Shown: positions 43,552 to 53,693, counted from the stretch's first letter. The stretch is 64,000 bases of DNA from DASQUK01 sp963813485 (GCA_963813485.1 CAWEZE010000023.1:1-64000); one strand, 5' to 3'. Notes: generated from the letters alone by a model not told the origin. Numbers and translations: made by a program.

Positions 43552-45305
43552 CCGGGGGAACTAGCCACGGGCGCCGGCTGCGGCCCCCGCACCAGCCGCC
43601 CGGGCCGCTCGCCGGTCGCCGTGTCGTGGTCGCGCACCACCACGCCACGCTTGATCGTGGCCACGTAGCCCCGGGCCCGCTGGACGAGCCGGCGCCCGCC
43701 TGCGGGCAGGTCGTAGACCATCTCGGGCGCCTCGCTGGCCACGCGGTCGGCGTCGATCACGTTGAGGTCGGCGAGGTAGCCGGGGGCCACGAGACCCCGG
43801 TCCTCGAAGCCGAACAACGCCGCCGTCCGCCGCGTCTGCAGGTTGACGGCCAGCTCCAGCGGCAGCCGCCCACCGCGGCGGCGCTCACGGGCCCAGTGGC
43901 TGAGCATGTAGGTCGGCACGCTGGCGTCGCACAGCAGGCCGCAGTGGGCACCCCCGTCCCCCAGCCCCAGCACCACGTCCGGCTGGGTGAGCAACTCGGC
44001 CAGCACCCGGAAGTCGCCGTCGGCGTAGCCCCCGAGCGGCATGTAGAGCAGCGCCTGACCATCGCGCTCGAGCAACAGGTCGTAGCCGACCTCCGCCGGC
44101 GACCGTCCCTGCCGCTCGGCCAGGGCGGCGACGCTGCGGTCCGGGGCCGGCTCGTAGTCCGGCGGGTCGCCCAAGGGGAACATGTGGCCCCAGGCGTCGG
44201 CGATGAACGCCGCCGCGCCGGCATCGTCAAGGGTCTCGGACAGGATGGCGGCCCGCACCTCGGGGCGGCGCAGGCGCTCCACCCGCTCGGGCAGCGGCAG
44301 GTCGGCCATGCCCGCGTACGCGGCGTGGAGCATGAACGGGTGGGCAGTGGCCTCCAGACCGAAGAGCACCGACGTCGACCGCCCACCGACCTGGGGCACG
44401 ATGTGGGCGCCGGCGGCGTTGGCTCGGCGGACCAGGTCGAGGATCGTGCGCCAGTGGTCGGGACGCATGTGGTCCTGCCCGGTGCCGAAGGTGATCCGGC
44501 AGCCCGTGGCGCGCGACAGCTCGGTCATCCACGCGAGCTCGGCCTCGGGATCGACCATGTCGCTGGCCAGCTCGAACACGCCGGCGACGCCGGCGGACCC
44601 GCGCGGCCGCCCAGCGCCCGTCGGTGCCAGAGACCCGCCGATGCCGATCAGCTCCTCCGGTGAGGCGGTCGTGCCGGCCGCCAGCTCGCCGTCCTTGGCC
44701 CGGTGGATGATCGTGCGGGTGGTGGAGAAGCCCACCGCCCCCGCCTCCATCGCCTCCCGCACGAGGGACGCCATCGCTGCGATCTCGTCGGATGTGGCCT
44801 CGGCGTTGGCACCACCCCGCTCGCCCATCACGTAGGCCCGCACCGCGCCGTGTGGCACCAGCGCGCTCACGTCCAGCACCCGGGGCAGGCGGTCCAGCTC
44901 GTCGAGGTACTCGGGGAACGTCTCCCAGTTCCACGTGATGCCCTCGGCCAGCGCCGTGCCGGGGATGTCCTCGACACCCTCCATGAGCTGGATCAGCCAG
45001 TCGTGACGGTCGGGGTGTGCCGGTGCGAAACCCACGCCGCAGTTGCCCATCACCACGGTCGTGACGCCGTGCCAGCTGGACGGCGACACCTCCGGGTCCC
45101 AGGTCGCCTGGCCGTCGTAGTGGGTGTGGATGTCGACGAAGCCCGGGGTGACGACCAGGCCGTCGGCGTCGATCTCCCGCCGGCCGCCGCCGTCCACCGA
45201 TCCCACGGTGACGATGCGATCGCCATCGATCGCCACGTCGGCGGGCCTGCCAGGAGCGCCGGAGCCGTCGACCACGTGCCCGTTGCGGATGACCAGGTCG
45301 TGCAT
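43548..45305 (-). CDS. D-aminoacylase / N-acyl-D-amino acid deacylase-like amidohydrolase
   Basis: The 585-aa product begins HDLVIRNGHVVDGSGAPGRP, then the HxH motif in GFVDIHTHYDGQATWDP, GNCGVGFAP, a GFSTTRT strand and GDGGAHCG (the last metal Asp region), ending with the second half of the beta sandwich (GYLADLNVIDADRV). This is the N-acyl-D-amino acid deacylase/dihydroorotase-like family. The length is slightly above the usual 480-570 aa. It overlaps the convergent regulator stop by 4 bp. Substrate not resolved. Confidence 0.8.
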   Translation of the reverse strand: MHDLVIRNGHVVDGSGAPGRPADVAIDGDRIVTVGSVDGGGRREIDADGLVVTPGFVDIHTHYDGQATWDPEVSPSSWHGVTTVVMGNCGVGFAPAHPDRHDWLIQLMEGVEDIPGTALAEGITWNWETFPEYLDELDRLPRVLDVSALVPHGAVRAYVMGERGGANAEATSDEIAAMASLVREAMEAGAVGFSTTRTIIHRAKDGELAAGTTASPEELIGIGGSLAPTGAGRPRGSAGVAGVFELASDMVDPEAELAWMTELSRATGCRITFGTGQDHMRPDHWRTILDLVRRANAAGAHIVPQVGGRSTSVLFGLEATAHPFMLHAAYAGMADLPLPERVERLRRPEVRAAILSETLDDAGAAAFIADAWGHMFPLGDPPDYEPAPDRSVAALAERQGRSPAEVGYDLLLERDGQALLYMPLGGYADGDFRVLAELLTQPDVVLGLGDGGAHCGLLCDASVPTYMLSHWARERRRGGRLPLELAVNLQTRRTAALFGFEDRGLVAPGYLADLNVIDADRVASEAPEMVYDLPAGGRRLVQRARGYVATIKRGVVVRDHDTATGERPGRLVRGPQPAPVASSPG

Positions 45306-45326
45306 GGACGCCAGCCAACCACCGGC

Positions 45327-46406
45327 CTACCGCGTCGGCAACGTGACGGCAGCTTCGCCGGCGGCACGCTCGGGCGGGCGCCGCCGCCTGCGGCCGGTGC
45401 GCAACGACCACGCCGGTTGCGGCACGCGCGGCGCCACGGCCGCCAGGGCCACGGCCGTGAGCAGCGCGACGGGCAGCGCCACCGCACCGGGAACGGTTCC
45501 GGCGACGCCGGTGCGGTCGACCAGGACGTAGTACACGACGTAGTGGGCCAGGAAGATCCCGAGGGTGTGGGCTGCGGCGGCCTGGACCAATCGATCCACC
45601 GGGCCCAGCCACGTGGGCCAGCCGCATTGGGCCAGCGCATAGACCAGGGCGGTGCCGGCCAGGCCGGGCACCACGAACGCCAGCCCACCTGGATAGCGAT
45701 CGGGCGTCACGTGGACCGCAAGCAACACCAAGACCGCAGCGACGGCCAGGGCCGCGGCCGTGAGGCCCCAGCGGCGATCGGCGAACCGCCCGGTACGAAC
45801 CGCCGCCATCCCCACGAGTACGAACCCCAGGTAGGTGACGGCCGGGAACTTCCCGGCCACAACCTCGTCCGCCCACCAGGTGCCGTTCCCGGACACCGCC
45901 CGCTCGGCGAGCATGCCCGCGGCCAGCGCGCCGGCCGCCAGCACTGGTAGCCAGCGGGACCCGACGGCCATGGCGAGGGCGGCCCCGACCACCACGGTGA
46001 CTCCCAGGGCCTCGATGACCCCGAACATCGTCGGGTGCCGCCACAGCAGCCAGTCGAAGGCCAGTCCGATCGGCACCAGCAGCCCGTAGCGGCGCAACAC
46101 CTCGGTCGCCACCCGCCACCGGGTCATCCCGCGACGGCGCCGGGACGCCATGAACAGGGACGCCGAGGCCCCGGCGGCCACGAAGAAGGCCGGCGCCGCC
46201 ACGTCCGTCACCGCGAACGACGACCACCCCGGCAAGATCGCCCGGGCATCGCCGGTGAGCCACTCCGTCATGTGGTGCACCACCATCGCCACCAGGGCCA
46301 GGCCCCGCAGCCGGTCGAGGGCGAGGATCCGGCCGACGCCTGACGGGGTCTGGCGGTCGGGCGCCGGGGCGCGCGGGGTCGGGGTCTTCGTCGGGGAGGA
46401 GGACAT
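45327..46406 (-). CDS. Multi-pass membrane protein of the HGSNAT/DUF418-like acyltransferase group
   Basis: A 359-aa protein with about ten membrane helices. Near the N-terminus, RILALDRLRGLALVAMVVHH is the hallmark of the acyltransferase-3/HGSNAT-like superfamily (LDxLRGxA, with H in the first helix). The tail is Arg/Pro-rich. Such proteins move acyl groups onto envelope sugars. It lies 21 bp before the deacylase on the same strand and may share its transcript. Substrate unknown. Confidence 0.7.
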   Translation of the reverse strand: MSSSPTKTPTPRAPAPDRQTPSGVGRILALDRLRGLALVAMVVHHMTEWLTGDARAILPGWSSFAVTDVAAPAFFVAAGASASLFMASRRRRGMTRWRVATEVLRRYGLLVPIGLAFDWLLWRHPTMFGVIEALGVTVVVGAALAMAVGSRWLPVLAAGALAAGMLAERAVSGNGTWWADEVVAGKFPAVTYLGFVLVGMAAVRTGRFADRRWGLTAAALAVAAVLVLLAVHVTPDRYPGGLAFVVPGLAGTALVYALAQCGWPTWLGPVDRLVQAAAAHTLGIFLAHYVVYYVLVDRTGVAGTVPGAVALPVALLTAVALAAVAPRVPQPAWSLRTGRRRRRPPERAAGEAAVTLPTR

Positions 46407-46473
46407 GAGGCTGTAGATCGCGTACCCCGCCAGCCGCCCCTCAGTCCTAATGCAAGCAGGCGGTCAGATCACG

Positions 46474-47680
46474 TCAGGCGCCATGCGCGTGGTCGCACAG
46501 CCGCTCCTCGCCCTCCTTGATCTGGCCGCCGCCAACCCCCTCGAGGGCGGCGAAGGGGCCGCAACGGTGCGGCACGATCCACACATGGATCATGGGAACG
46601 GGATCAAGCTTGGTGAGACCGGGCGGACACCCCTGCCCGACGCCCGTCACACCCCGCACCTTGGGTGCCTCCCCGGGCGTGAAGCACAGGTTGTCGTGGA
46701 TGTGCCACTGAGTGAGCTTGCCGCCCAGCTCGGGCACAGTTTCGAGCGTCTCGCCCTGGGGCAGCATGTACATCGCCGCCTCCAGCGTGCGGGTGCCGTT
46801 GCCGTCGACCCGGTAGACGAGCGATTCGGGGTGGTCGGGGTCGAGTACGTAGTTGTCGTTGATCCAGTCCCACTGGATGAGGTGCTCGTAGCCGGTGAAG
46901 CCGTCGCCGATCGAGTGGAAGCCGGCCGCCTCGGCGACCTTGGGGTCCGACCACTGCGGCAGGCGCCAGAGCGAGATCGCGATCAGGTTCTCGGCCGCCG
47001 CCTGCTGCTCCGGCGTCACCCCTTCGACGCCACCCAGATCGATCGGCTTGGTGGGGTCGTAGGGCGTCGGCGCAATGGCCGCCGCGTCGTGGCCGGCATG
47101 CTCGTGACCGGCCGCCGACTCTTCGCCGGCCGCAGCGTGATCGTGCTCGTGTCCGGCGGCCTCGCCGCCATGCGTCATGGCCGCCGGCGTGGCTGTGGCT
47201 CCCGGCCGCCACCATGCCCGGCACCGTGAGCGCTATCGCGGCCACCGCCGACACCCCCACCAGCGCAGGCCGCCGGCCGCTCACGCGAGCGGACAGTCGC
47301 GGGAACGGAGGATCGAACAGCGCACCGATCACCGCGACGACGGCCAACGCCGCCGCCAGCGTGTCGGCGAACTGGGGATCCTCCTGGACGTCCAGCCCGG
47401 TCACGAAGCCGATGCCGCTGGTCTTGGCCAGTACCCAACCGCCGACCGCGGCGGCGTTGCCGGCCACACCGAGCAGCGCCACCGCCCGCGAAGGTCGGAC
47501 CAGCACCAGCGCACCCCAGCCGATCTGGAACGCGGCCGTCAGTGCGAACGCGACCACGGCAGCGCGGTGCTCGCTGTGCGCTCCGGCCGCGGTGGCGTGG
47601 ATCGCCCCGGCTCCGATCGACGCCAGGGCGGCGACGGAGACCAGCGCGCTGGGACGTTCTGACGGCGAGGCGGTGGCCAC
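46474..47680 (-). CDS. Membrane protein with His-rich linker and soluble C-terminal domain (one frameshift)
   Basis: The N-terminal 165 residues hold about five membrane helices (ALVSVAALASIGAGAIHATA, AFALTAAFQIGWGALVLV, VAVIGALFDPPF, LVGVSAVAAIALTVPGMV). A His-rich linker follows (HSHAGG...HEHDHAAAGEESAAGHEHAG), possibly metal-binding. The C-terminal 200 residues form an external-type domain (HLIQWDWINDNYVLDPDHPE, LTQWHIHDNLCFTPGEAP). One extra base near 47165 splits the two parts. The start of the second fragment at ATG 47178 is only a frame artefact. The family is not recognised. Confidence 0.6.
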
Positions 47681-47761
47681 GGCGATCTTCCCCTCTCGGT
47701 GTCAGCCTGCCGAGGCCAGGCTAGAGCAGCGCCGCCGCCAACTACACGCGGCGTGCAGGTT

Positions 47762-48862
47762 TCACGAGCCGGCGGCCGCCGCCCGGTCCGCCGCCACGGC
47801 GTCGTAGCTCTCGTAGTCAGACCCGGTGTCGTCGGCGAACTCGAACTCGAGCAGCCCCGCCTCCGCCCAGTGCCGCCGCAGGTAGCCGTCGTTGGCGTCG
47901 AGCAACCCCAGCTTGCGGACGTTGGGGACCAACTTGGCGAAGAACGCCCGCTGGAACCCGGTGTAGGGGTGCACCTTGATCTTCCCCGCCGCCTCGGTGA
48001 TGGCCGGGTACACGGCCTGGGCCGAGACCCCCATCCGTTCCCAGATCTCGGGCGTCGTCGAGCGGGACCGGTTCCGCAGGGTGTTCTCGATCAGGAACTC
48101 CTGGCGGTCCTTCAGCTCGGCCTCGGACAGCCCGCGGTAGTACTCCGAGAGGCTGAGCACCCCGAAGGCCACGTGCCGGGCTTCGTCGGACATGACGTAG
48201 CGCAACAGCTTCCGCAGCAGGGGCTCGTCGATCGTGCGCAGCATCGAACCGAACGCGGCCAACGCCAGGCTCTCGATCACGATCTGCATGCCGAGGTAGG
48301 CGATGTCCCAGCGGCCGTCCTCGAGCAGGGCGGTGATCTGCTCCTCGAGGAACGGGCTCATCGGGTACGCCTCACCGAGCTTGGTGTGCAGGTACTTGGC
48401 GAACACCTCGGTGTGGCGGGCCTCGTCCATCGTCTGGGTGGCCGCGTAGTACTTGGCGTCGATCCAGGGAACGGTCTCGACGATCTTGGCGGCGGTCATC
48501 ATGGCGCCCTGCTCGCCGTGCATGAACTGGCTGAGCTGGGCCTTGAAGCTCTCGACGCCGAGCTGGCGCAGCTCGTTCTCGCCCCACGAGGCGATCGGCG
48601 AGCCGTCGACCTCACGGGCGGCGCGGGTGAGCTGCTGGAGCGGAGTTGTGGGGTCGACCAGCTCGAACGGGTCGACCTCGGTGGACCAGTCGAGGTCGGT
48701 CACGCTGTTCCACTGCGACCCCATGGCCTTGTTGTAGAGGGTGACCAGCTGGTCGCGGCTGCGGTCGTAGTTCCACAGGAAGATGCGCTCGGCGTGGTCG
48801 TGGACGACCTTGATGGTGTCGTCGACCTCGGTGCCGCTGGGCAGATCCGGCATGTCGGTCAT
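47762..48862 (-). CDS. Ferritin-like diiron protein (R2-like oxidase/oxygenase fold)
   Basis: A 366-aa helical protein. Diiron ligands are recognisable in FMHGEQGAMMTAAKIVET (Glu), TMDEARHTEVFAKYL (ExxH), QIVIESLALAAFGS (Glu) and YVMSDEARHVAFGVL (ExxH), the E...ExxH...E...ExxH arrangement of ribonucleotide reductase R2-like and AurF/R2lox-type enzymes. The reaction is unknown; N- or C-oxygenation is typical of this fold. ATG 48862 overlaps the HxlR stop in ATGA, making it the third gene of an operon with HxlR and the thioesterase. Confidence 0.8.
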   Translation of the reverse strand: MTDMPDLPSGTEVDDTIKVVHDHAERIFLWNYDRSRDQLVTLYNKAMGSQWNSVTDLDWSTEVDPFELVDPTTPLQQLTRAAREVDGSPIASWGENELRQLGVESFKAQLSQFMHGEQGAMMTAAKIVETVPWIDAKYYAATQTMDEARHTEVFAKYLHTKLGEAYPMSPFLEEQITALLEDGRWDIAYLGMQIVIESLALAAFGSMLRTIDEPLLRKLLRYVMSDEARHVAFGVLSLSEYYRGLSEAELKDRQEFLIENTLRNRSRSTTPEIWERMGVSAQAVYPAITEAAGKIKVHPYTGFQRAFFAKLVPNVRKLGLLDANDGYLRRHWAEAGLLEFEFADDTGSDYESYDAVAADRAAAAGS

Positions 48863-49368
48863 CGACTTCCCTGTCCCGTAAAGCGCCCCGAGGCGAGGGC
48901 TGCCGGTCGGTGGCGCTGCGGGTAGCCGGGGCCCAGTCGGGTCGTGACGTCGCGCAGTTGGACCGGGTCGCCGCAGTGGGAGCAAACCACGTCCGCCTCC
49001 AGGTCGTGGCCGCACGTCCGGTGCTGCAGCACCACCGGCGGGCCGTCCTCGCCGGCCAGCCAGCGGTCACCCCAGCGGACGAGTGCGGCGATCACGGGGA
49101 AGAAGTCGCGGCCCTTGTCGGTGAGGACGTACTCGTGCCGGACCGGCCGGTCGTGGTACTGGCGGCGCTCGAGCAGGCCCTCGTCGACCAGGCGATTCAG
49201 GCGCTGGGTGAGGATGTTGCGCCCGATGCCGAGGCTGCGCTGGAAGTCGTCGAACCGTCGCACGCCGTAGAAGCACTCGCGCAACACCAGCGGCGTCCAC
49301 CAGTCCCCCAGCAGGTCGACGGCGCGGGCGATCGAGCACGGCCAGTCGGCGAACGGGGTGCGCTTCAC
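48859..49368 (-). CDS. HxlR-family transcriptional regulator
   Basis: A 169-aa winged-helix protein: CSIARAVDLLGDWWTPLVLR is the HxlR signature (C-x-I-x-x-L-x-x-I-G-x-K/W), followed by RRFDDFQRSLGIGRNILTQR, LNRLVDEGLLERRQY and the wing RHEYVLTDKGRDFFPV. A C-terminal extension holds a CxxH-like pair and CSHCGD (C-x2-C), a possible metal site not usual for the short members. HxlR proteins sense redox or aldehyde stress. GTG 49368 overlaps the thioesterase stop. Confidence 0.85.
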   Translation of the reverse strand: MKRTPFADWPCSIARAVDLLGDWWTPLVLRECFYGVRRFDDFQRSLGIGRNILTQRLNRLVDEGLLERRQYHDRPVRHEYVLTDKGRDFFPVIAALVRWGDRWLAGEDGPPVVLQHRTCGHDLEADVVCSHCGDPVQLRDVTTRLGPGYPQRHRPAALASGRFTGQGSR

Positions 49369-50240
49369 GATGGACCACTCTTGTCGCTCGGGGGAAGGGA
49401 CGCACCCCCGGTCCGCACGCCGGCGAGTTGGGTGGCCTGGGCTACGAGCCGGCCCCGGCTGTCCCAGACGTGGCACACCTCGTCGACCAGGTCGGCCTGC
49501 ACCAGGCGCGCCCGCTGGCGGACCATCAGCGGCCCGGGCGCGGGGACGCCGCGCACGTACACCGTGAGCTCGAGCGTCGGCACCCAGCCGAGCGTCGCCA
49601 GCTCGAGGGTGGCGGGTGGGAAGGAGTCGGCCGCGTACAGCAGCGCCAGCGGGTCAGGCTCCCGGCCGTCGGCGAACGCCAGCCAGCCCCGCACCTCGGC
49701 CCTGCCCGATGGCCGCCCGGCCGTGAAGCCGGCGGTCGCCGGGTCGAGACGCACGTGCACCCGGTTCATGATCGCCAGCTCCACGCCCCCTGGTCCCACG
49801 CCCTGGGCCCGCACGCACTCGTCGATCGGCGGCAGCGATGGCGCCTCCAGGTCGGTCCACCAGGGTTCGGCGTCGGGATCGTGGCGTCCCAGGGTGAACA
49901 CGGCCTCGACGGAGGGCGAGCCCCGTTGCTCCAGCCGGGCACGCACCTGGCTCATCCGCCGCCCCCGGCGCAGCACCTCGGTGTGGACCTCGGCGGGGCC
50001 CGGGCTGGGCGGCGTCACGTAGTGGGCCGTCGCCGTGACCGGGTGCGGATGGTCGGGTCCCTCGGCGGAGGCCAGCGCCGACCGCGCCGCCCGGGCCATG
50101 GTGGCCAGCAGGTAGCCCCCGTTGGGGCGGCCGCCGATGGTCCATTCGGGGTCGACGGCCATGTCGTACCGACCGGACGAGTCGCGACCGCCCGAGGGAG
50201 AGATGGCCGTGACCGAGTCGAAGGCGCCTGCGTCTGCCAT
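49365..50240 (-). CDS. Acyl-CoA thioesterase-like double hotdog protein
   Basis: A 291-aa protein with two hotdog repeats: WTIGGRPNGGYLLATMARAA (the NGGY/L thioesterase motif), HYVTPPSPGPAEVHTEVLRR, and in the second half EVRGWLAFADGREPDPLALL and LELTVYVRGVPAPGPLMVRQ. This is the TesB/TE-II-like family cleaving acyl-CoA. It leads the operon thioesterase-HxlR-diiron protein and diverges from the molybdopterin oxidoreductase gene with a 59-bp promoter region. Confidence 0.75.
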   Translation of the reverse strand: MADAGAFDSVTAISPSGGRDSSGRYDMAVDPEWTIGGRPNGGYLLATMARAARSALASAEGPDHPHPVTATAHYVTPPSPGPAEVHTEVLRRGRRMSQVRARLEQRGSPSVEAVFTLGRHDPDAEPWWTDLEAPSLPPIDECVRAQGVGPGGVELAIMNRVHVRLDPATAGFTAGRPSGRAEVRGWLAFADGREPDPLALLYAADSFPPATLELATLGWVPTLELTVYVRGVPAPGPLMVRQRARLVQADLVDEVCHVWDSRGRLVAQATQLAGVRTGGASLPPSDKSGPS

Positions 50241-50264
50241 CTCCCGCACCTTATCCCGTGTACG

Positions 50265-50277
50265 TTGCACTAGTGAA
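50265..50277. promoter_or_regulatory. Putative operator in the divergent promoter
   Basis: TTGCACTAGTGAA is a 13-bp imperfect palindrome with an 8-bp perfect core, CACTAGTG. It is midway between the thioesterase start (50240) and the oxidoreductase start (50300). The HxlR regulator in the same operon is the obvious candidate to bind it. This is inference from position only. Confidence 0.35.
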
Positions 50278-50299
50278 CTGACAAGACTACGTTCCCGCC

Positions 50300-52682
50300 A
50301 TGGCTGTGACCGAGGCACCGACCACGCCCGACGCACCGGTGTGGAAGCAGACGGCCTGCATCCTCTGCGAGTGCAACTGCGGCATCGAGGTGCGCTTGGG
50401 ATCGCAGGCGGACGCCCGGCGGTTCGAGCGAATCCGCGGCGACAAGAACCACCCGTCGTCACGGGGCTACACCTGCGAGAAGGCGCTCCGCCTCGACCAC
50501 TACCAGAACCCCGGCGGCAGGCCCCTCCCCGATCGACCCCGGGTGCCGGCCCGGGGTGAACGAGTCACCCACCCGCTGCGCCGGCGCCCCGACGGCAGCT
50601 TCGAGGTCGTCGACTGGGACACCGCCATCCGGGAGGTCGCCGGCCGGCTCGCGGCGGTGCGCGACACGCATGGCGGCGAGAGCATCTTCTACTTCGGCGG
50701 CGGCGGGCAGGGGAACCACCTGGGCGGCGCGTACGGCGCGTGCACCATGCACGCGTTCGGCGGCCGCTACCGCTCCAACGCGCTGGCACAGGAGAAGACC
50801 GGCGAGTTCTGGGTCAACGGCAAGCTCCTGGGGACCAACGTTCGCGGCGACATGGAGAACTGCGAGGTCGCCCTGTTCATCGGGAAGAACCCGTGGCAGA
50901 GCCACAGCTTTCCGCGCGCCCGCACGACGCTGAAGGAGATCGCCCGCGATCCCGCCCGGGCCCTCATCGTCGTCGACCCCCGCTGCACCGAGACCGCCGC
51001 CCTGGCCGACATCCACCTGCAGGTACGCCCCGGCACCGACGCCTGGCTGATCTCGGCGCTGGCGGCGGCCATCGTGGAAGAGGGCCTCGTCGACCACGCG
51101 TGGCTGCGGGAACACGCCGCGGGCGTGGACGCCGTCATCGCCGAGTTGCGCGGCGTCGACATCGCGGCCCACTGCGCGGTGAGTGGGGTGGACGAGACGC
51201 TGGTGCGCCGGGCCGCCCGCCGCATCGGGAGCGCGGCGACCGTGGCCGTGGCCGAGGACCTGGGGATCCAGATGAACCTCCACTCCACGCTCGTGAGCTA
51301 CCTGGAGAAGCTGGTTTGGCTGCTGACCGGCAACTTCGGCCGGCCGGGCACGCAGTACGCGCCGTCGAGCCTGGTGCCACTTGGCAAGGTCCGCCGGGTG
51401 GAGGTCGCCGGCGACGACGGCCCGCGTAGCCCGGTGGCGGGCGCGCGCATCGTGTCCGGGTTGGTGCCCTGCAACGTCATCGCCGACGAGATCCTCACCG
51501 ACCACCCGGCCCGGTACCGGGCGATGGTGGTCGAGAGCGGCAACCCGGCACACTCGCTGGCCGACTCCCAGCGGATGCGGGAGGCATTGGCGGCGCTCGA
51601 CACCCTCGTGGTCATCGACGTCTTCCTGACCGAGACCGCCCGGCTCGCCCACTACGTGTTGCCGGCTCCCACACAGTTCGAGAAGTGGGAGGCGACCTTC
51701 TTCAACTTCGACTTCCCGCGCAACGTGTTCCACCTGCGGCGCCCGGTGCTCGATGCCCCCGAGGGACCGCTGCCCGAGCCCGAGATCCATGCCCGTCTGG
51801 TCGAGGCGTCGGGTGTCCTCGGCGCCGCCGGGCCCGAGCTCGCGGGGTTGCGGGAGGCCGCCAATGGCGGACGGGCCGCATTCGCCGAGGCGTTCTTCGG
51901 CGCGCTGGCGACCAGGCCGGAGCTGGGACCGCTGGCAGCGGTCGTGCTCTACCGCACGCTCGGCCCGACCCTGCCCGAGGGCGCCGCCGCCGCGGCCGCG
52001 CTGTGGGGAGCGGCGCACCGCTGCGCCCAGGCGAACCCCGACGGTGTGCGCCGCGCCGGTCACGGCGAGGGCCTCGAGGCGGGCGAGCGGCTGTTCGAGG
52101 CCATCCTCGCCAGCCCCTCGGGCGTGGTCGTGACCGACGACGCCGGCGACGACGACGCCATCTGGCGCCGGGTGGCGACCGGGGACGGACTGATCCACCT
52201 CGAGATTCCCGAGCTCCTCGCCGAGCTGCGGGGCCTGGCCGACGAGGCTCCGCCCGGGGCCGACGATGAGTGGCCCTTCGTCCTGTCCGCCGGTGAACGC
52301 AGGTCGTTCAGCGCCAACACGATCATCCGCGACCCGGCGTGGCGGAAGCGCGACGCCGCCGGGGCCCTCCGGGTCCATCCCGCCGACGCCGAGCGCCTGG
52401 GCCTGGTCGACGGCGGCCCCGCCCGGCTCACGACCAAGCGCGCCAGCGTCGCCGTGACGGTCGGGCTCGACGAGGCCATGCACCCGGGCCACCTGTCGCT
52501 GCCCAACGGGCTGGGCCTCGACCACCCGGCGGACGACGGTGAGGTGGTGGTCACCGGCACCGCCCCCAACGAGCTCACCGCCAGCGAGGACCGCGACCCC
52601 TGGGTCGGGACGCCGCATCACAAGCACGTGCAAGCCCGGCTCGAGACCGGATGGTCCACAGCGGCGAGGATGGGCTCGATGA
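50300..52682 (+). CDS. Molybdopterin-dependent oxidoreductase, formate dehydrogenase/BisC-like (frame lost at its end)
   Basis: A product of about 790 aa. An N-terminal [4Fe-4S] motif, CILCECNCGIEV...YTCEKALR, is followed by the Mo-bisMGD domains: EVVDWDTAIREVAGRLAAVR, IGKNPWQSHSFPRARTTLKE, VVDPRCTETAALADIHLQVR, WLLTGNFGRPGTQYAPSSLV and, near the C-terminus, LSLPNGLGLDHPADDGEV and DPWVGTPHHKHVQARLE. The protein should stop soon after. In the given frame it runs on as Arg-rich sequence, but one extra base near 52650 would end it at TGA 52680-52682, overlapping the next ATG. Electron partner genes are absent. Substrate unknown. Confidence 0.8.
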
Positions 52683-52898
52683 CTCGGCGCAGACGAGTGG
52701 GTCGCCGCGTTCGCCGATCGCCTCGGCGTCCCGCCGCCCGACGCCGCCACCGTGGACACCCTGCTGGCGCTCGCCGGCACCGCCGCCCACGCGTCGGAGA
52801 GGACGGCGGCACCGATCGCGTGCTACCTCGTGGGCCGGGCTGGCATCGACGCCGACGAGGCCGGTCGGGTCGCGGAGGAGGTCGCCCCGACCGCGTGA
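52679..52898 (+). CDS. DUF6457-domain small protein (one frameshift)
   Basis: From 52692 the frame reads DEWVAAFADRLGVPPPDAAT, VDTLLALAGTAAHASERTAA and PIACYLVGRAGIDADEAG, which matches the DUF6457 domain often found beside molybdopterin enzymes or MobA-type proteins. ATG 52679 is the natural start, but one extra base between it and GAC 52692 must be removed. The function is unknown. Proximity suggests an accessory role for the oxidoreductase. Confidence 0.6.
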
Positions 52899-52910
52899 CC
52901 TGGTCGGGGA

Positions 52911-53693
52911 TCAGCGGAGCGCCGCGACCACGGCGCCGGCACCCGACCGCCAGACGACGCCCGCCTCTTCGAACCCGGCGTCGAGAAGTGCCTGGGCATG
53001 CCACGACGACGGTGGATCGAACTCGGCCGGGTGGTTCACCCCACCGAAGCGCGCCCGGCGCTCGGCAACGGCGTCGGCGATGAGGGGATCGGCGGCCGCG
53101 ATGTCCCACCAGCCGTCCCAGTCCGGGCGGCCGTCGGCACGCACTCGCTCCTGGCGCCGGGCCTCCACAGCGGCCAGGGCTGCGCCCAGCCGTGGCAGGT
53201 CGGGGGCATCCATCTGGTCGGCGTTGGCGACCGCGCCTCCGGGACGAACGATGCCGGCCAAGTCGCGGTAGACGCGCCGGAGCAGGCGCTCCGGGAGCCA
53301 GTGCAGCGCGGTGGCCGTGAGCACGGCGTCGACCGGCGTTTCCGGCAGCTGTCCCACCCAAGCGGGATCGGCCAGGTCGGCCCGCACGAAGCGAACCCGC
53401 TCGTCGTCGCCCAACGTGGCCCCGGCGATGGTGAGCAGAGCCGGGTCTACGTCGACGGCGATCGAACGGGCCTCGGGGAAGCGTTCGAGCAGTCGCCGGG
53501 AGATCGTGCCGGTGCCGCAGGCCAGGTCGAGCACCAGCGGCCGCGGCCCCGCGACGGCCTCCACGACGTCGAGCAGTGCGGTCAGACGCAGCTCGCGGTC
53601 GGGCATGTAGCCCTCCTGCTGGCGGTCCCACGATTCCTGCCACGCTTCGCCCCAGGCGCGATCGGCCGTCGCGGCCGTGGCCGCCGGGCTCAC
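52911..53693 (-). CDS. SAM-dependent class I methyltransferase
   Basis: A 260-aa methyltransferase: motif I is LVLDLACGTGTISRRLLE, the acidic SAM-ribose residue is in SIAVDVDPALL, motif II/III lies around VRFVRADLADPAW, and DAVLTATALHWLPERLLRRV is the post-I acceptor of the UbiE/methyltransferase-25 group. GTG 53693 overlaps the stop of the micro-gene upstream. The very long frame beyond it is the shadow of the CGNR gene. Substrate unknown. Confidence 0.8.
   Translation of the reverse strand: MSPAATAATADRAWGEAWQESWDRQQEGYMPDRELRLTALLDVVEAVAGPRPLVLDLACGTGTISRRLLERFPEARSIAVDVDPALLTIAGATLGDDERVRFVRADLADPAWVGQLPETPVDAVLTATALHWLPERLLRRVYRDLAGIVRPGGAVANADQMDAPDLPRLGAALAAVEARRQERVRADGRPDWDGWWDIAAADPLIADAVAERRARFGGVNHPAEFDPPSSWHAQALLDAGFEEAGVVWRSGAGAVVAALR

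Noticed and set aside
50459..52780. 773-aa minus-strand frame opposite the molybdopterin oxidoreductase
   Set aside because: Antisense shadow with no recognisable domain. The plus frame has a [4Fe-4S] motif and MGD-binding segments.
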